Shown: positions 37,960 to 50,690 of the stretch, piece by piece | How the letters are laid out: each line of letters begins with the position of its first letter | How positions within the stretch are numbered: the first letter of the stretch is position 1 | Assembly (NCBI RefSeq): GCF_029227915.1 | Contig: NC_079882.1 | Coordinates: 13,476,501 to 13,540,500, forward strand | DNA: 64,000 nucleotides | Origin: Hydractinia symbiolongicarpus | Lineage: Eukaryota; Cnidaria; Hydrozoa; Anthoathecata; Hydractiniidae | Direction of reading: 5' to 3' | The notes under the pieces: generated by a model | Told to the model about the DNA's origin: nothing | The model's input: only the letters and a program-made list of their open reading frames with translations | The model's database searches: none | Made by a program: the position numbers and the translations under genes

Positions 37960-38440
37960 AATGTGCTGCCAGCCTCAATAAAACATTTAGTGATTTTTAT
38001 AATAATGATCTATGGAAGGATCCAAATAGTCCTTAACGACTTTCTCTCTTTTTAATAAATTTGTTTGCTACTTCATATAAATCCATATTATCAGAGTATG
38101 ATTTGTAACTATGTAATACCATCAGATTATTCATTCATGTATCACTGGTCGTAGCTCGAAGGTAAGTTTTTACGCGTTTCGAAGCTGAAAAACATCGTTC
38201 GCTAACAGCATTTGTAGCAGGCATAACTAACATCAGTTTTCCCACTTTTATAACTTCAGACAAAAGTAGTTTTCATGGGTTATCTAAATTTTGAAGAAAT
38301 CGCACTAAATCCAAGATTGTGAAAAAACTCAATGCTTCAGCTGCTTGTGGTAGCAACGTTAACTGAACTCCCAAAGATGATCTATTATAATCTTTACCGT
38401 AAAACCTAATAATCATTAGCCCAGCTATAGCTATCTCCCC
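37960..38440 (-). pseudogene. hAT-family transposase fragment (C-terminal dimerisation domain)
   Basis: Read on the minus strand, a broken frame gives LPQAAEALSFFTILDLVRF, then LLLSEVIKVGKLMLVMPATN and MPATNAVSERCFSASKRV, then NLMVLHSYKSYSDNMDL. This is the C-terminal dimerisation region of hAT transposases and their TTF/ZMYM-type relatives. Stops and a frameshift show it is dead. Confidence 0.65.
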
Positions 38441-38796
38441 TAACAGCCTTCAATAAAACTTCTTGGAGGTGGTTGTAAATGCGAAAATCTGGTTGATCTA
38501 ATCTACTTTTTAATTAATAAAGTTTCAAAGTAAATACTATCTCACGCCTGCAACCATGCTAGAATAATTCAAAGCTCAAATTCCGAAACTAGCGTATGCG
38601 TTACGTGTTGGGTCCAATCGTAGAAAACAGTTGTGCATTGCATTTTGGATTTAGTGTGATTTTTTCAAAAGTTAGATAACCCAAGAAAACTACTTTGGTT
38701 GTATAATCTGAATTGGCATTGCGAACGGAGTCGACATTTTGCAAGCAATCCAATTGTGACGTTGAGCTGGGTAAAGAATTAGCTGTTTAAAGAGTT
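38441..38796. other. host DNA, no gene recognised
   Basis: Sequence between two transposase remnants. It may be part of either dead transposon, but no motif supports this. Confidence 0.4.
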
Positions 38797-39160
38797 AACT
38801 AGTGAGATGCCAACCGACAGTGACATGACAGTTGAGGAATACTCGAATTTCGATGCGCGTCACTTCCCGATATTAACTTTGACAAAGCATCAGTCGAAGC
38901 TTGCATTAAGGGATATGTTGCGCTTGGCAAAGTACTAAGCAATGACGATAGTGATGGGAATGGCGATGAAAATCCGGTAGCAGAATCACATGCCAGCCCT
39001 CGAGAAGCTTTAAAGTCGCTGGACAAGCTATTCCACATGGATGGCATGGGCAAAGATGATTCAGATTCTTTATTTGCCATCCGCGAAAAAATCGAAAGCT
39101 TGACGATCAAACGCAAGAAATTATCTGTAATGGAGAAATCAACTGTAATTCTTCAATGAA
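38797..39160 (+). pseudogene. pogo/Tigger-type transposase C-terminal fragment
   Basis: Starts MPTDSDMTVEEYSNFDARHF, then after a frameshift NFDKASVEACIKGYVALGK, a polar acidic stretch and SLFAIREKIESLTIKRKKL to TGA at 39158-39160. The EEY.NFD followed by a helix-rich acidic tail recalls the C-terminus of pogo-type (Tigger/Jerky) DDE transposases. Homology is judged by eye; the DDE core is absent. Confidence 0.4.
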
Positions 39161-39279
39161 GTATAATAAAAAATATGTACATTTCATTTGTCTGTAAACC
39201 ACCCAACAATTGCCTTGAATCCTTCTTAATAGCTAAAAGTAACCAGGGATCATCTTTGGGCAAAAAATATGGCAATAAA

Positions 39280-39364
39280 ATCGGGTTTCCAAAAAGCTGA
39301 CACTTTTAATTATCGGGAAAAACTCTCTGCACCGAAGTTGTCCGATAATTGGAATGTTGACTGT
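39280..39364. repeat. pogo-like terminal repeat
   Basis: Ends TCCGATAATTGGAATGTTGACTGTA, which inverted begins TACAGTCAACATTCC, a pogo/Tigger-like end. AATTATCGGGAAAA just inside forms an inverted pair with TCCGATAATT. It may be the right end of the transposon whose remnant lies at 38797. Confidence 0.4.
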
Positions 39365-39365
39365 A

Positions 39366-40212
39366 TGTATAAAGTTTTGGATATATAGCCTGGCCTTTTA
39401 TTGCTAGTAGCTGGGAAGGGTGATAGCTAGTTAGATAAGAATACTTTTCTATTTTTTATCTATCTTTTACCTAGCTAAAGTTAGCTGGCTAACAAAAAAA
39501 AAATCTGATAAAATACATGACTTATACAAAAAAAGAAACCAGCTAGCTGCAGTTATGCTTTACATTAATTGCTGTGATTTGATCACGTAATGTTCTGGCT
39601 TGAGCTGCTCAAGAGAATTAGGTTTTTTTACAAGATTGGTCAACGAGTTGAAAAAAATAGCTTTAAAGAAAATGAAGATTTCACAAGGTTAAATGTTTTA
39701 CCCTAAATACCATCGCTCTTGTGGCGTTGATGCTCTGCACTGACTCTATCTATTATCCGCAGGCAGCTTTAAAGATTCTGCGTGGCGGAAATCAATTATG
39801 AGATTTAAGGATATCTTTTTTTCCCAATGTTTAAGGTCCACTTCAGATTTCATGACATTTCAGGTTGTTTGAAACCCTGGGTTGCTAATTGCGAAAATAT
39901 TCAAGCCGCGTGGCTTCTTTTTTACTATTATTTACCTTTTTGTTTTCCTTAATATAAAATGTCTAAATGCATAAATTGATCCTGTATGCTTTTCCTGACA
40001 AAATCGATAATAAAAATAAGTTCTGCAATTTGCATCAAAAACATAAAACATTAGCAAAATAGGATTCCTAGAAAGAATTTCAACTATAACATAACTAATT
40101 AGAACAGCACAGTTTTGCCACGTTTTAACGACCTTAAGTTTTACATGCCATGTTTTACCACGGACCAAAGAAAAGTAATGGTATGTTTTTGATATATTGC
40201 TTTAGATAAAAC
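39366..40212. other. host intergenic, presumed promoter region
   Basis: AT-rich DNA upstream of the secreted-protein gene. GCTAGCTGGCTA-type motifs at about 39470-39550. No gene or RNA recognised. Confidence 0.4.
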
Positions 40213-40852
40213 ATGGCTGCTATATCTTTGTTTCAATTGGCCGTTCTTTTACTGTCCATTCCCTTGGTGTCCACTTTAACTCATCCGCTGCCAGATGAAA
40301 CGAGCAATTTATTACACGATGTAATAAAATGCGGAACGGGAAAAGAGTTTAAATGGAAAAAAACAGATTCCGAAGGCAAAGATATCAAATTAACTTATTC
40401 TTGTGGTGGTAAGTGTGAGATATACTGTTAAACGCCCCGTACTGACTTAAAATTATGTATTCCAGGGTTAATCTTTTCCAATCAGGTGATATGAGAAAAG
40501 CTTTGTGTATAAGTGAGCAAACGTTTAGATGTTTAAATAATAATTAGTTTATTATTCAAATCCTGACCGTGTGCTGTACCCTTTATCAATACAAGTCTCC
40601 AACGAAATATGCTCTGTTTTTCGCCAGTTTTTGATGGTGTTTTATTTTTCTGTAGATGAACCAGAACAAATGAAAACATATTCATGTCAAAAAGGTTACA
40701 AAGCACATTCAAAAAGAGATCAAGTATGTAATCCTGGACCTGATCCCAATTTTGGAATATTTCGCGAAGGAAAAGATCCCAACATCATGGACACGGCACG
40801 AATCGTGTATTTCTGCATGAAAGACAGTGAAAATACTTTACTGCCATGTTAG
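40213..40852 (+). CDS. secreted six-cysteine protein, two exons
   Basis: Exons 40213-40408 and 40656-40852 join in phase (donor GTAAGT, acceptor TCTGTAG) to give 130 residues. Residues 1-22 are a clear signal peptide (SLFQLAVLLLSIPLVSTLT region). The mature part has six cysteines (KC, SC, SC, VC, FC and a final C), which suggests three disulphides, and is rich in lysine and acidic residues. I do not recognise the family. The gene is convergent with the coiled-coil gene at 41360. Confidence 0.7.
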
Positions 40853-41359
40853 TTCCTACCCTATCACGCTGTAGCTACAAATCTTTCCTTCTTCGCATTT
40901 GTATAAAGTCAAGAAGAATTCGCGTTCGATAAAACACTTCCCGGCATAAACAAGTTTGATTAGGCGATTCATTTAATTAATTCTCTATCCAGGATACCAT
41001 AAAGTGACTTGCAATTACGTTATTAATCAAGACATAAATTGTTATGTATTAAAAACGTTTTTATAAGGTAATTTTCAAAAAAGTCGTGCATTTTTATACT
41101 TTATATTCCATATTTATACATCTGTCACGCTCCTGTATACTTTATGCATTCAAAGAGAAAAAATATACGGAATCATGAAATTAACAAATTTCTGGTTTAT
41201 TATAGCAGCATTATTAAAATATATACATAATTATAAAATTTTCCACTAAAATAATCTATCTACATAAAAGTTTGATAAAAAAAAAACCCACAATAACAAC
41301 TCAGGTTTCTTACTAAAGTGTTAGACCGAGTATTCTCCAATACTTTCTTGTGCCCTATT
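40853..41359. other. 3' regions of two convergent genes
   Basis: AT-rich sequence between the stops at 40852 and 41360. It presumably holds both 3' untranslated ends; no further gene seen. Confidence 0.5.
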
Positions 41360-44300
41360 TTAGTTGACTGGACGTACGGTGGTTAGGTTTTTATCCGAAC
41401 AAACGCTATGATTGGACAATAGCGGTTGTTTGGGTTTTAATTTAATTTTCATGAATTCCGGCTTATTTTTCTCTTCTTGATTTTGTTCTTCAACCTAAAA
41501 GAAAAAAAAAATATGCAAGTTACCAGTGTAAGAAAGACCAAGGTCTAACGCAACAAATTCTTATTCTTTCACGAAAATGTGAATGGAAATTTAACACCAG
41601 ATTTCTACGCTGTTTAAATAACAGACATTCACAGTAAAGTGGACACAGCACCTGTTTTATTTGCTGCGATCGAGACTTGAGTTTTGCAAACAGTTCATTC
41701 GACTCTTCCTTCTTTTTTTCTTCTTGTTTACGCAACGCCGCAGATTTCATTTGATGTTGTTTGGTAAGAAATTCTGGTCTTTTTTGAGTATCCCTAAAGC
41801 AATATAATGGCATGAGTTAGTTGACTCGTTTATCTTTCAATCCTCGAGGAATCGCAATTGCGTCAAAGAGAATTTCGTGTGTTATAATATAGCCCTTTAA
41901 GTTTTAAAAAATAGATGCTAAAACTATTTGGGGAGCCATAATTTTGTTTTTTTTGTTGTGCATTTATTTGTGCGCTGAGTCCACGCCAACTCAGATTCAG
42001 TCGAAAAAACAGCCGAAAAAATAGCTACTTACTGCTTCGACCTCATTTGAATATCTTTCGAAATATCTTTCATTTGCGACGACATATTTTTGCGAATAAA
42101 AGCGGCTGTGAGGAATTCCTGATCGCCAGAGATATTTTCAACTGGACTCAAATATCCGTTGCTGTTGTAATCGAACGCTCTTTCGTAATCTGGTGCGGGT
42201 ATGTCGTAGTTTGCTAAAAACATGTTGAAAATAAACATACTAAACGTGGAGCAAACCTGAACACCAATCCCACTAGTTATTATCGTGAACAAAATAATTT
42301 CACGTTACACTTTATCATAAAAGGATCGTTTTTATTACACTTTATAAAATATGGTAAAATTAAATTGATACGATCGATAAAAATATCTGCCGCTCTATAC
42401 CTTATGGCACGAACACCATCCACAAATGTTTAAAAAATGAAAAGTTTTCTTTATACAAAATAAGTTGTTATAACTTGCATAAATTATGCACCATTTTCAA
42501 ATGAATTTTTGATATCATGCTATATAAATAAATCATTGCTTCATTATTTAGTATTTCGTGATATGTTAACACAATTCCAGTGCACATTTACATAAAGGGT
42601 AAAGAAAAAATGGATTGTTTTAAAAGCACTATCGGAAACTAAAATTTGATATTATAACATCTGAATAAAAACTTTTCGTGAATAGGGTTGGAAATAAATA
42701 TCACTTCATAAACATAATACTCAAAAACTATGACAATAGCCTCCAGACAATTCAGCATTGAACTTTTTAAACTTTTTAAGGGTTGGAGTACTACCGAATT
42801 ATGTACATAAAATTTTATATGACCACATCACAAAATTAACGGGTTCGCCTGTCGTGCATATACAGCCCTTAGATTATCGTCCTCGTACACTTTCCGGCCA
42901 TCGATTTTGTGCTTCCTTAGCAACACATTCTGCGACCATTTTGAAAAGAATACGCAAAACCTCCTGAACGCTGAAAGAACAAAATGCAGAAAAAGCAGAG
43001 ACACTCGACGCCGCATGCTCCACTGCATATCATAGACACACAAAACTATGACAACAAGACAAATTATGAAATAAATGATATGATATGAAATAAACGAAGA
43101 TTAACAATAAATACATCTGACTTAGTTACCGTGAAGCGATTTCCACAAAGACGATGAGTATAACACCGTTTTCTATGCCAGTTTTCAAAGTGTTCATACA
43201 ACAAAATTTAATCATCTATTTGTAACATGCGGAAACATATAATTGAGAAAGGGCACATATTTTGTCGTTTCCACTTAAAATCTAATGTGCATTTATATTT
43301 AAGAGGTAAACAGTAATTAAAAAATTCTTTTTTTAAAGAAAAAAATACAGCATTACGGAAATTAACAAAAGACACAATATTCAACAGCTTCAAAATGTGA
43401 TCACGTCTTATAAAAAAAGCAATGAGAATTCCAAGCGCTATCAACAACAAAAAACAACAAAAACCATACTTTATAAATAATTTAAGATGGCGACTGAATG
43501 TTTTAATGAAAGTTCTTAACGGAATAATTTAAATTTAAGATAATAATCTATTAAAGAAAAGTACTTTTCATCTGTCGTAATTGAGAAAAAAGACCTCGGG
43601 TGGACTAGTAAAAAAAGAAAAAACCTAACATTTAAAATACAACAGTATCAAACTCACTCTCTTATTCATAAAATAATATTTCCTTTTTGAATTGTCACCT
43701 TGACTTTTTTTCTAGCAATTCTGTCATGTCTGTGAAGTTACAATGATTATTTATCTCTTAGTTTATATCTCCTATCATATTATACTAGTCGCTAGCCCGT
43801 GGAAAAATCCACGGGGTCGCCCGTCCTTTAAATTTACCCGTCGCAACAAAGTAGACAAAAATATATCGCATTTGATATTGGTGTTTCCGTAACATCATTT
43901 TCTGACTCAGCTGGGGGTCCGCGCAGAGACAGACAGACGACGGCTATTATTATAGAAACTAGTCGATAGGGCCCGTGGAGTAATCCACTTAGGCAGAACG
44001 ACAATGGAAAAATAGGTTGTTTTAGATTATTTGCTGATGTCAGCAGTGCAAATACACAATAAATAAATTGAGAAACTTGTTTTCATGTTTCCTCCATTGT
44101 GTAGAGCTTACACTGCTGATCAAGAAAATGTATATAATCGTGTGGTTTTGATGAGCGATTAATGAAATGTAAGGGTTTTAAAAGTTTGCCGACGTCAGCA
44201 ATGGCCCGTCAAAACCTAAATTTTTTTTTTTAGAAATTTGTATACATGTTGCCTTCATTGCATAGATCTTGAAACGCTGATCAAGAAAATGTATAGGATC

Positions 44301-47300
44301 ATGCTTTTGATAAATGGTTGCAGAGATATTAGGGTTTAAAGGTTTTTTCATGACGTCATCAACCCGTCCATTCCGAAACGGATTCGGGGACCCAGGTTTG
44401 GGAAACTTACCCAAATTGGTCCCAGGCGGTCCCTAGTTACCTACGCAGGAGATGACGTCAGTTATTTCTACCCGTTTCCAAGTTATTTAGCCTTAAATTT
44501 AAAAGTGCAATGCAATGGCTTCACTAATCTTAATATACTTTCCTTTGACGTCAATATAAGTTTGCTAATTTACAGAACAAATTTTTAGGCGATATTTTAT
44601 AGACTTTATCAAAGAAATTTTATCCACTTTGCAAAAGTGACACACAGACAGAACTGGCGTATTATTATAGAGATAACTAACTTTTCTGAAAGTATTCATA
44701 TACATACACTTGATTTTCAATGTTTACATGTATGAATGCTTGGAATGAAAAATTTAATATCTGTGTCTGCAGAGACTTTTTGTTTTGACGACAAAAACAC
44801 CTTATCTACAACCTACAAAGTCTTTCAACAATTAATACACATTAATACACTTAAAAATGTGAAACTCAGCAAAACAAAAACCATAGAAAAATTTTGATGA
44901 CGTAATAATAACTGAATGGCAAGCATAAAAAAGTCATGTTGGTGTCACATTTGTTAAACGCAACAAACTAGGGAACAGGAACGTAGTGAAATACGAATTG
45001 AAAACTATAAACTGTGTTTAAAGCATAGAAATCTAAAAAGCTAAAATCTTAATACGAACTTACCGGCCATACTCGACATATCTCTTCAACTACCTTTTAA
45101 AGAGATTTTAAGTAAGGAAAGACTTGATATTTTTGAAAGTCACGTGTTGAAATTACTTTACATGACGAGTTTACACAAAACCACAAAGTGTCATCTACAT
45201 TATTGCATCAACCGCAACAACTAAGTATCGACCGTAAACAGACATATGTACGTAATTCAACGCATGGAAAAAAAACAATAATCAATTAAGGCGTTTACAT
45301 TATCGCCCACCTGGGTGGCGCTAACTTGTCGAGTAGCATCACTGTAAAAGGTCATTTTGTTGCTCTGGAATTTGAAAGAAATCATAACAATCGATTTAAA
45401 CTGTGCGTTGAACGCGAAATTATATAAATGAAATACATTACTAATCAAAATTTGGCGGAAAAAAAATTTCATAGATTTCCAAATTCCGCGAAATCAAATC
45501 CCCTCGAAATTTTACACAAAACTGGTTCTGGCAACACCCCTGCAATTTTAGTTTGGTTGTTTTGACATTTTCGCAGTTGGATTTTTTTTTTAATTTGCCG
45601 CTCCCTTAAAAAAACAAAGAAAAACAGTTACCTGGACGTTTCGTAATTTTCGTAGTTAATTCACACAAAGCATCCATTTTGGTCTGTTTTGTTGAATTCT
45701 TTATCTCGGGATCAGAAAACGATGTACTTCTTAATATCTAAAAAAGGAGAAATAAATGTGAAGAAAAAGATGAACAATTTTAGAACTAAAAATTATTATA
45801 CAGTTAACTCTTAGTGGCACTTCTTATTACTTTGATCAATTCAAGAAAAACAAAATTAGCTTGCTAGTAGCCAGCCAACAAGCAGCTGGCTAAGCTAGAA
45901 AAACATATTGTAAATTTCATTTTGAGCTCTCTACTCCCCCAATATCAATGTTAAATATTGAATACTAGTCGATAAGGCCCGAGGAGAAATCCACTTAGGC
46001 AGGAGGACAATGGGAAAATAGGTTGTTTTAAATTTTTTGCTGACGTCAACAGTACAGAAAAAAAATTGGCGAATTTAGTTTATTCGTTGCCTGTAATGTG
46101 TAGAGGTTAAAACGCTGATGAGGAAAATGTATATGATCATGTGCTTTTGATGAGCGGCTGAAATATAAGGGTTTAAAATTTTTGCTGACGTTAGCAATGG
46201 CCCGTCAAAAACCCCCAAATTTTTTTTAGATATTTGTATACCTGTTGCCTTCATTGTATAGGTCTTGAAACGCTGATCAAGAAAATGTATAGGATCGCGT
46301 ATTTTTGACAAACGGTTGCAGAGATATTAGGGTTTGAAGGTTTTTTAAGGGCGTCATCAACCCGTCCATTCCGAAACGGATTCGGGGACCCAGGTTTGGC
46401 AAACTTACCCAAATTGGTCCCAGGTGGTCCTTAGTTACCTACGCAGGAGATGACGTCAGTTATTTCCACCCGTTTCAAAGTTATTTAGCCTTAAATTTAA
46501 AAGTGCAATGCAATGGCCTGACTAATCTCAATATCCTTTCATTTGACGTCAATATTGCTTTAACGTCAAAGTTTGCTAATTTAAAGAACAAATTTTTAGA
46601 CGTTTTATAGACTTCAAAGAAATTTTAACCACTTTGCAAAAGTCACAGACAGACAGACAGAACTGGCGTATTATTATATAGATGATTCAATGATGCTAAC
46701 AGAAATAAGTAACATTGACTTTAGGGGTGATGGAGGGCAGGGGACAGTAAAGAGATTCCAAAATCAAGAATAACTAAAAGGGTGGATTTTATAAAAACAT
46801 TTTCACAAGTATTTTTTCCAGGGCTGTAGCTATAGCCTAGCTGCATGAGTAATTAACAAAGCATTTTTCAACATTTGTCGCATAAAATGATATATAAAAT
46901 TAATATTTATTATTGGCAGCTGTGATTATGCAACTGTCACACTCCCTCTGTCACTACTCTCGCGTATTGTCAATAATCGTACATTTGTATCAAGCATTGT
47001 GATGGTTAACTTTAATACTTACATTTTTGTAAGTAATATGAATTGATAGAGCATAGAGCTTATCATAAATCTTCATATAGATAAAGATAAAATAATATAT
47101 AACTTTTTCTTATAAGAATGTCTGAATTTTAGCTGCAAAAGTGCTTAATTTTTGGGAAAATCTACATTTAAAACTAAAAATTTTGTTTTCGACCTCACAA
47201 AAACATTATTACTGATTAAAACAACTGAAAGTGAAAGTTCGGCATGACAAGCATTTTGTGGACAAAATTTTACAGAAAATTTATTCTTTCTAGGCAGTAC

Positions 47301-50245
47301 GTCAAAAACCATTTTGTAATTTATTCATGGAAAAATTTCTAAATTTTCTTGTTAGTAACTCTCTGAACATAAAACTTAAGAATTGGAAATCATCCCTTTT
47401 GTTAACCTTATATCTTGGAATTTTAAAAAATTTGTTTCACCAAATACAATCTACGATAGAGGCTTAAAATGTGGCACAAATAAGCAAGAACATTCTAATG
47501 AAAGTTTAAAGTTCAACTTGACCCACCAAGTGATATTAGTATCCTAATTTTTAAATCACAAATGTGTAGAATGTGAGTTATAAATACTTCCAAAACTACC
47601 CTTACTTGGAAAAAAATAAACGGGGTAAGACACCCACAAGGTCAACTATTTTAAAACCACAGTCAGTAAGCCTGGCTTTATGTTATTTTCACAGAAAAAA
47701 TAAGGTACACCTAATAACTTGTGACACAGGATATATACTAACAACATCACCAATTTTGGTAAACAGTTTGAAGTTTTACATTTGTTTGATAAGTCAGCCA
47801 ACCATCTAGCTACTCATCATCATATTCAAAGCTAGCTATTACCTAGCTCATTTAACACCAAGAACAATACAGAATATATATAAATATATTCTGTATTGTT
47901 TTGTATTATAATATAAAAATCTCTCTATCTCGACTACTCTCTATCTCGAACTTCTCTTTATCTCGAACAAGTCTTGGTCTCTTTGTCGTACGGCTAAGGT
48001 ATTTTCCTTTCTTTATCTCGAACTTTCTCTATCTGGAACAAATATTTTGGTCCCTTGCGAGTTCGAGATAGAGAGATTCCACTGTAATGCACGTAGTTGA
48101 TACTTTTTTTTTTCTGAAATTTTTTTACAACTACTATACCGCATTTCTACTCAAGCACCTTCTCAACTGTGTAAACAGGCTGTGTAAACAAAACCGATCA
48201 TCAAGTTCTTGGAAGCTTAACATCACTGGCTTATTAAAATAATAAGAAGCATGTTTTTATTGCACGTTTGTCGTCCACGTGGGAAGTAACAAAATTTTAC
48301 CATTAAGAACTATAAACTTACTCTGGTCCATTCACGAAGTTTTTAGAACTTACACATAAATTTATAAGGTTCTTCTCACGAACTTAATTTCTATTCAGCA
48401 ATTAGTTTCTTTTGAAAATTTTGTGACATACTGTCGGTCAATTCACTGCGAGTAGGCTTTGGTATTAAATAATAAAGATTCGAAAAAAAACACGATAAGT
48501 CAGTGCAGTTGTAATTCTTTTACATCATGAAATAAGAAAAAAAAAATAAACAGCATAAAATATATCACATTGAAGATAACTTCAGTGGAAAAACGTTTGC
48601 CGTATTTAGTGTAAAAATTCGTGCTAAAAATAAAAAAAATTCCTGAAATTAAAAGCGCAAACTTTTCTGACTAAATCATGTTTTATTTCTGAGTTGTAAT
48701 TATGCACACAATCATCTAAATAAACTCACCGACTTTAGTCATCCGCCAAATCCGTGCGAAAAAAAGCACACATTAGTCAATCGCAAAACTTTGGTAGCAT
48801 CTATAAAACTGCAAATGTCTGACATCAAAAAATCTTTACAATCACTCAACACTTTTGCATAAACTACATAAACATTATTTTTAACTCTTTTTAACACTCA
48901 TAAAAACGATTAATCTAATTTCCAGATTGTGTAACAAAATCTCTGCAAATTCACAAGTTTTCTGCCGTATTTTTATTGACGTGCTGTCAAGAATCGCTTG
49001 TGCGCCAAGACAAGACTTGGATTACAAAAATAGATCATCTAATAAGATCGCCATTGCTGGCGCAAAACCTAACAAACGGGTTGGGCAAGACAAGCATATT
49101 GTGGCCTCGTTAACACTTAACATATTTACAACGATTTACGCCACATCCTTTGTTAATCGGACCGCTTTTAACAAGATGTGCATGGGCGCTTTATTTTGTT
49201 TAAGTACTAAAGCTCCATAGTAGAAGTAATCACCAAGGGATGCTAAATAATGTGTTTATAAATGTTTTTTATGTGTGCGAGTTGATCACATGTACAATTG
49301 TATTCGTTTAGGCATTTTTTCGTCGTGGATTACATTCTAAGTTCGTAGTTTTTTGTGCATATATATTTATGAAATTTTAAAGTCTTTCTCAAATAAAAGC
49401 CAAATATGATTTGTTCTGGTTGTTGCAAATATTGAACACATTTGTTTGTTTGTTTTAGCCTTATGTTTTGAGGAAATTTTTTGAACGCGTGCTTCTTATT
49501 AAAAACTGATGTTGTTGATCTGCATGTGAGTTTGAAAGTCGTTACGAGGCGATGGTTTTAGTATATATGGTTGTTTCACACAGTCGCGCAGCTGTCCTTT
49601 TTTGTATTCTTATAACGATGGGTATATTGTTTTCATTTTTGTATATTTCTAAACACGTGTTAAATATGATATTAAGTCCCTAAAAACATCATACGAAACG
49701 TCACATAAATATCGCGCTCGTTAGATTAGTTTAAACTAAATGATCTGCACAAAACATAAAAAATTAGTCATTTTTTAGCAAATTGAAGGATGAATATCTC
49801 CAGATGACTTAGAGATAAAAGAAATACTCATTTACTTTTCTATCATTTTTTAATAAATTTCATTTTATCAAACAAAAATCCATAATGGATGATAAGAGAC
49901 AGAAGGAATAATTTTTCTTTAATAATCTTTCAGTACAACGGTGTCAACATTTTGACACCGTTGTACTGAAAGTTCTATGCGAGATAACGGTCTTCTTTCT
50001 AGTGTAAACTTAGCTTAAAAGCAGAAGGGTTTTTTGTGCAAGAAATAGCAATTTAACCTAAGTAAGGGAATAAAAATTCTTCGTTATGTATCTATGTAAA
50101 CAAAACACAACATAACGGAAATAAACAGTGACAGATTAGTACTAAATATTCTTCATAAGGAAAGCAATCAGCATGGATGACACAAACGCACCTGCGAGGT
50201 CTGCTCTGAGAAGTCATCGATATTTGTAAACTTTGATTCGGCCAT
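41360..50245 (-). CDS. 205-residue coiled-coil protein, five exons
   Basis: Exons (minus strand, 5' to 3'): 50192-50245, 45632-45737, 42033-42213, 41652-41793 and 41360-41494. All junctions have GT/AG and keep phase, giving 618 bp. The protein starts MAESKFTNIDDFSEQTSQ; the middle has PDYERAFDYNSNGYLSPVEN; then a charged coiled coil RPEFLTKQHQMKSAALRKQE leads to a second KPEFMKIKLKP motif near the end. The two (R/K)PEF(L/M) motifs around a coiled coil suggest a cytoskeletal or actin-linked protein, but I do not recognise the family. Introns of 3.4 and 4.5 kb carry Helitron-like copies and other repeats. It lies about 930 bp downstream of AIFM1 on the same strand. Exon 1 may have further 5' non-coding exons. 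Confidence 0.7.
43795..43956 (-). mobile_element. short non-autonomous Helitron-like element
   Basis: Minus strand: TCTATAATAATAG... to CTAG with the GTGGATTTTTCCAC hairpin near the 3' end. Close copy of 30711-30887. Lies in an intron, 2 bp from the next copy. Confidence 0.7.
43959..44673 (-). mobile_element. 715-bp non-autonomous Helitron-like element
   Basis: Minus strand: TCTCTATAATAATACGCC start after A, GTGGATTACTCCAC hairpin and CTAG end. About the same sequence as 45965-46682. No coding capacity recognised. In an intron of the coiled-coil gene. Confidence 0.75.
45965..46682 (-). mobile_element. 718-bp non-autonomous Helitron-like element
   Basis: Second copy of the family at 43959-44673, in the same orientation, ending TCTATATAATAATACGCC on the minus strand. 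Flanked by A and T. Its hairpin arm is slightly diverged (GTGGATTTCTCC). In the next intron of the same gene. Confidence 0.75.
47863..47900. repeat. 17-bp perfect inverted repeat
   Basis: AACAATACAGAATATAT, loop of 4, then its exact inverse. In a large intron; purpose unknown. Confidence 0.6.
47921..48085. repeat. CTCTATCTCGAAC repeats, pogo-like end
   Basis: At least four variants of CTCT(A/T)TATCTCGAAC plus an inverted GTTCGAGATAGAGAG followed by ATTCCACTGTA. Reading TACAGTGGAATCTCTCTATC from the right edge, it resembles a Tigger/pogo terminal repeat. In an intron. Confidence 0.45.
48086..49926. other. intron of the coiled-coil gene
   Basis: AT-rich intronic DNA. A 97-codon open frame at 48927-49220 has no recognisable feature and is not supported as a gene. 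Confidence 0.45.
49927..49972. repeat. 21-bp perfect hairpin
   Basis: CTTTCAGTACAACGGTGTCAA, loop CATT, then its exact inverse, 220 bp downstream of exon 1 of the coiled-coil gene within intron 1. Confidence 0.7.
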
Positions 50246-50548
50246 TCTTTGTCTGCTCTTTCTATTGAAACGAAATCATTTAATTGTATATTTAAACATG
50301 GATTACGCATGTGAGGAATTCCGTGCAACTGAGGATGTTCTCGCACATTGATCAGATTAGCAAATATTTGTTTTGAAAGTCGATACTGACACAGAACAAG
50401 ATAAGTCACTGTTTCTACACTTTATTATTTTAAGGTGGAAATGTCTTTCATCTTGAAAAAAAAAGAAAGGAACTTATGATAAAACTTGCGTCAACGACAC
50501 GAAAATTTGTGCGCTAGCACAAGAAACGAAAATCGCTGCAACTGTATG

Positions 50549-50690
50549 TAAAGCAACAACAACAACAAATATAACAACAACAACAACAACAAATATAACA
50601 ACAACAACAACAACAAATATAACAACAACAACAACAACAAATATAACAACAACAACAACAACAACAAATATAACAACAACAACAACAACG
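50549..50690. repeat. (AAC)n/ATA compound minisatellite
   Basis: About five units of roughly 24-28 bp, each (AAC)5-7 followed by AAATAT. Open frames of poly-Leu and poly-Cys across it are artefacts. Confidence 0.85.

Noticed and set aside
45060-45080. Possible extra exon of the coiled-coil gene (splice-like CTTACC next to CAT)
   Set aside because: The flanking exons already join in phase without it, and the coding part would be tiny.
48927-49220. 97-codon open frame with basic residues
   Set aside because: Lies in an intron and shows no homology pattern or codon signal.
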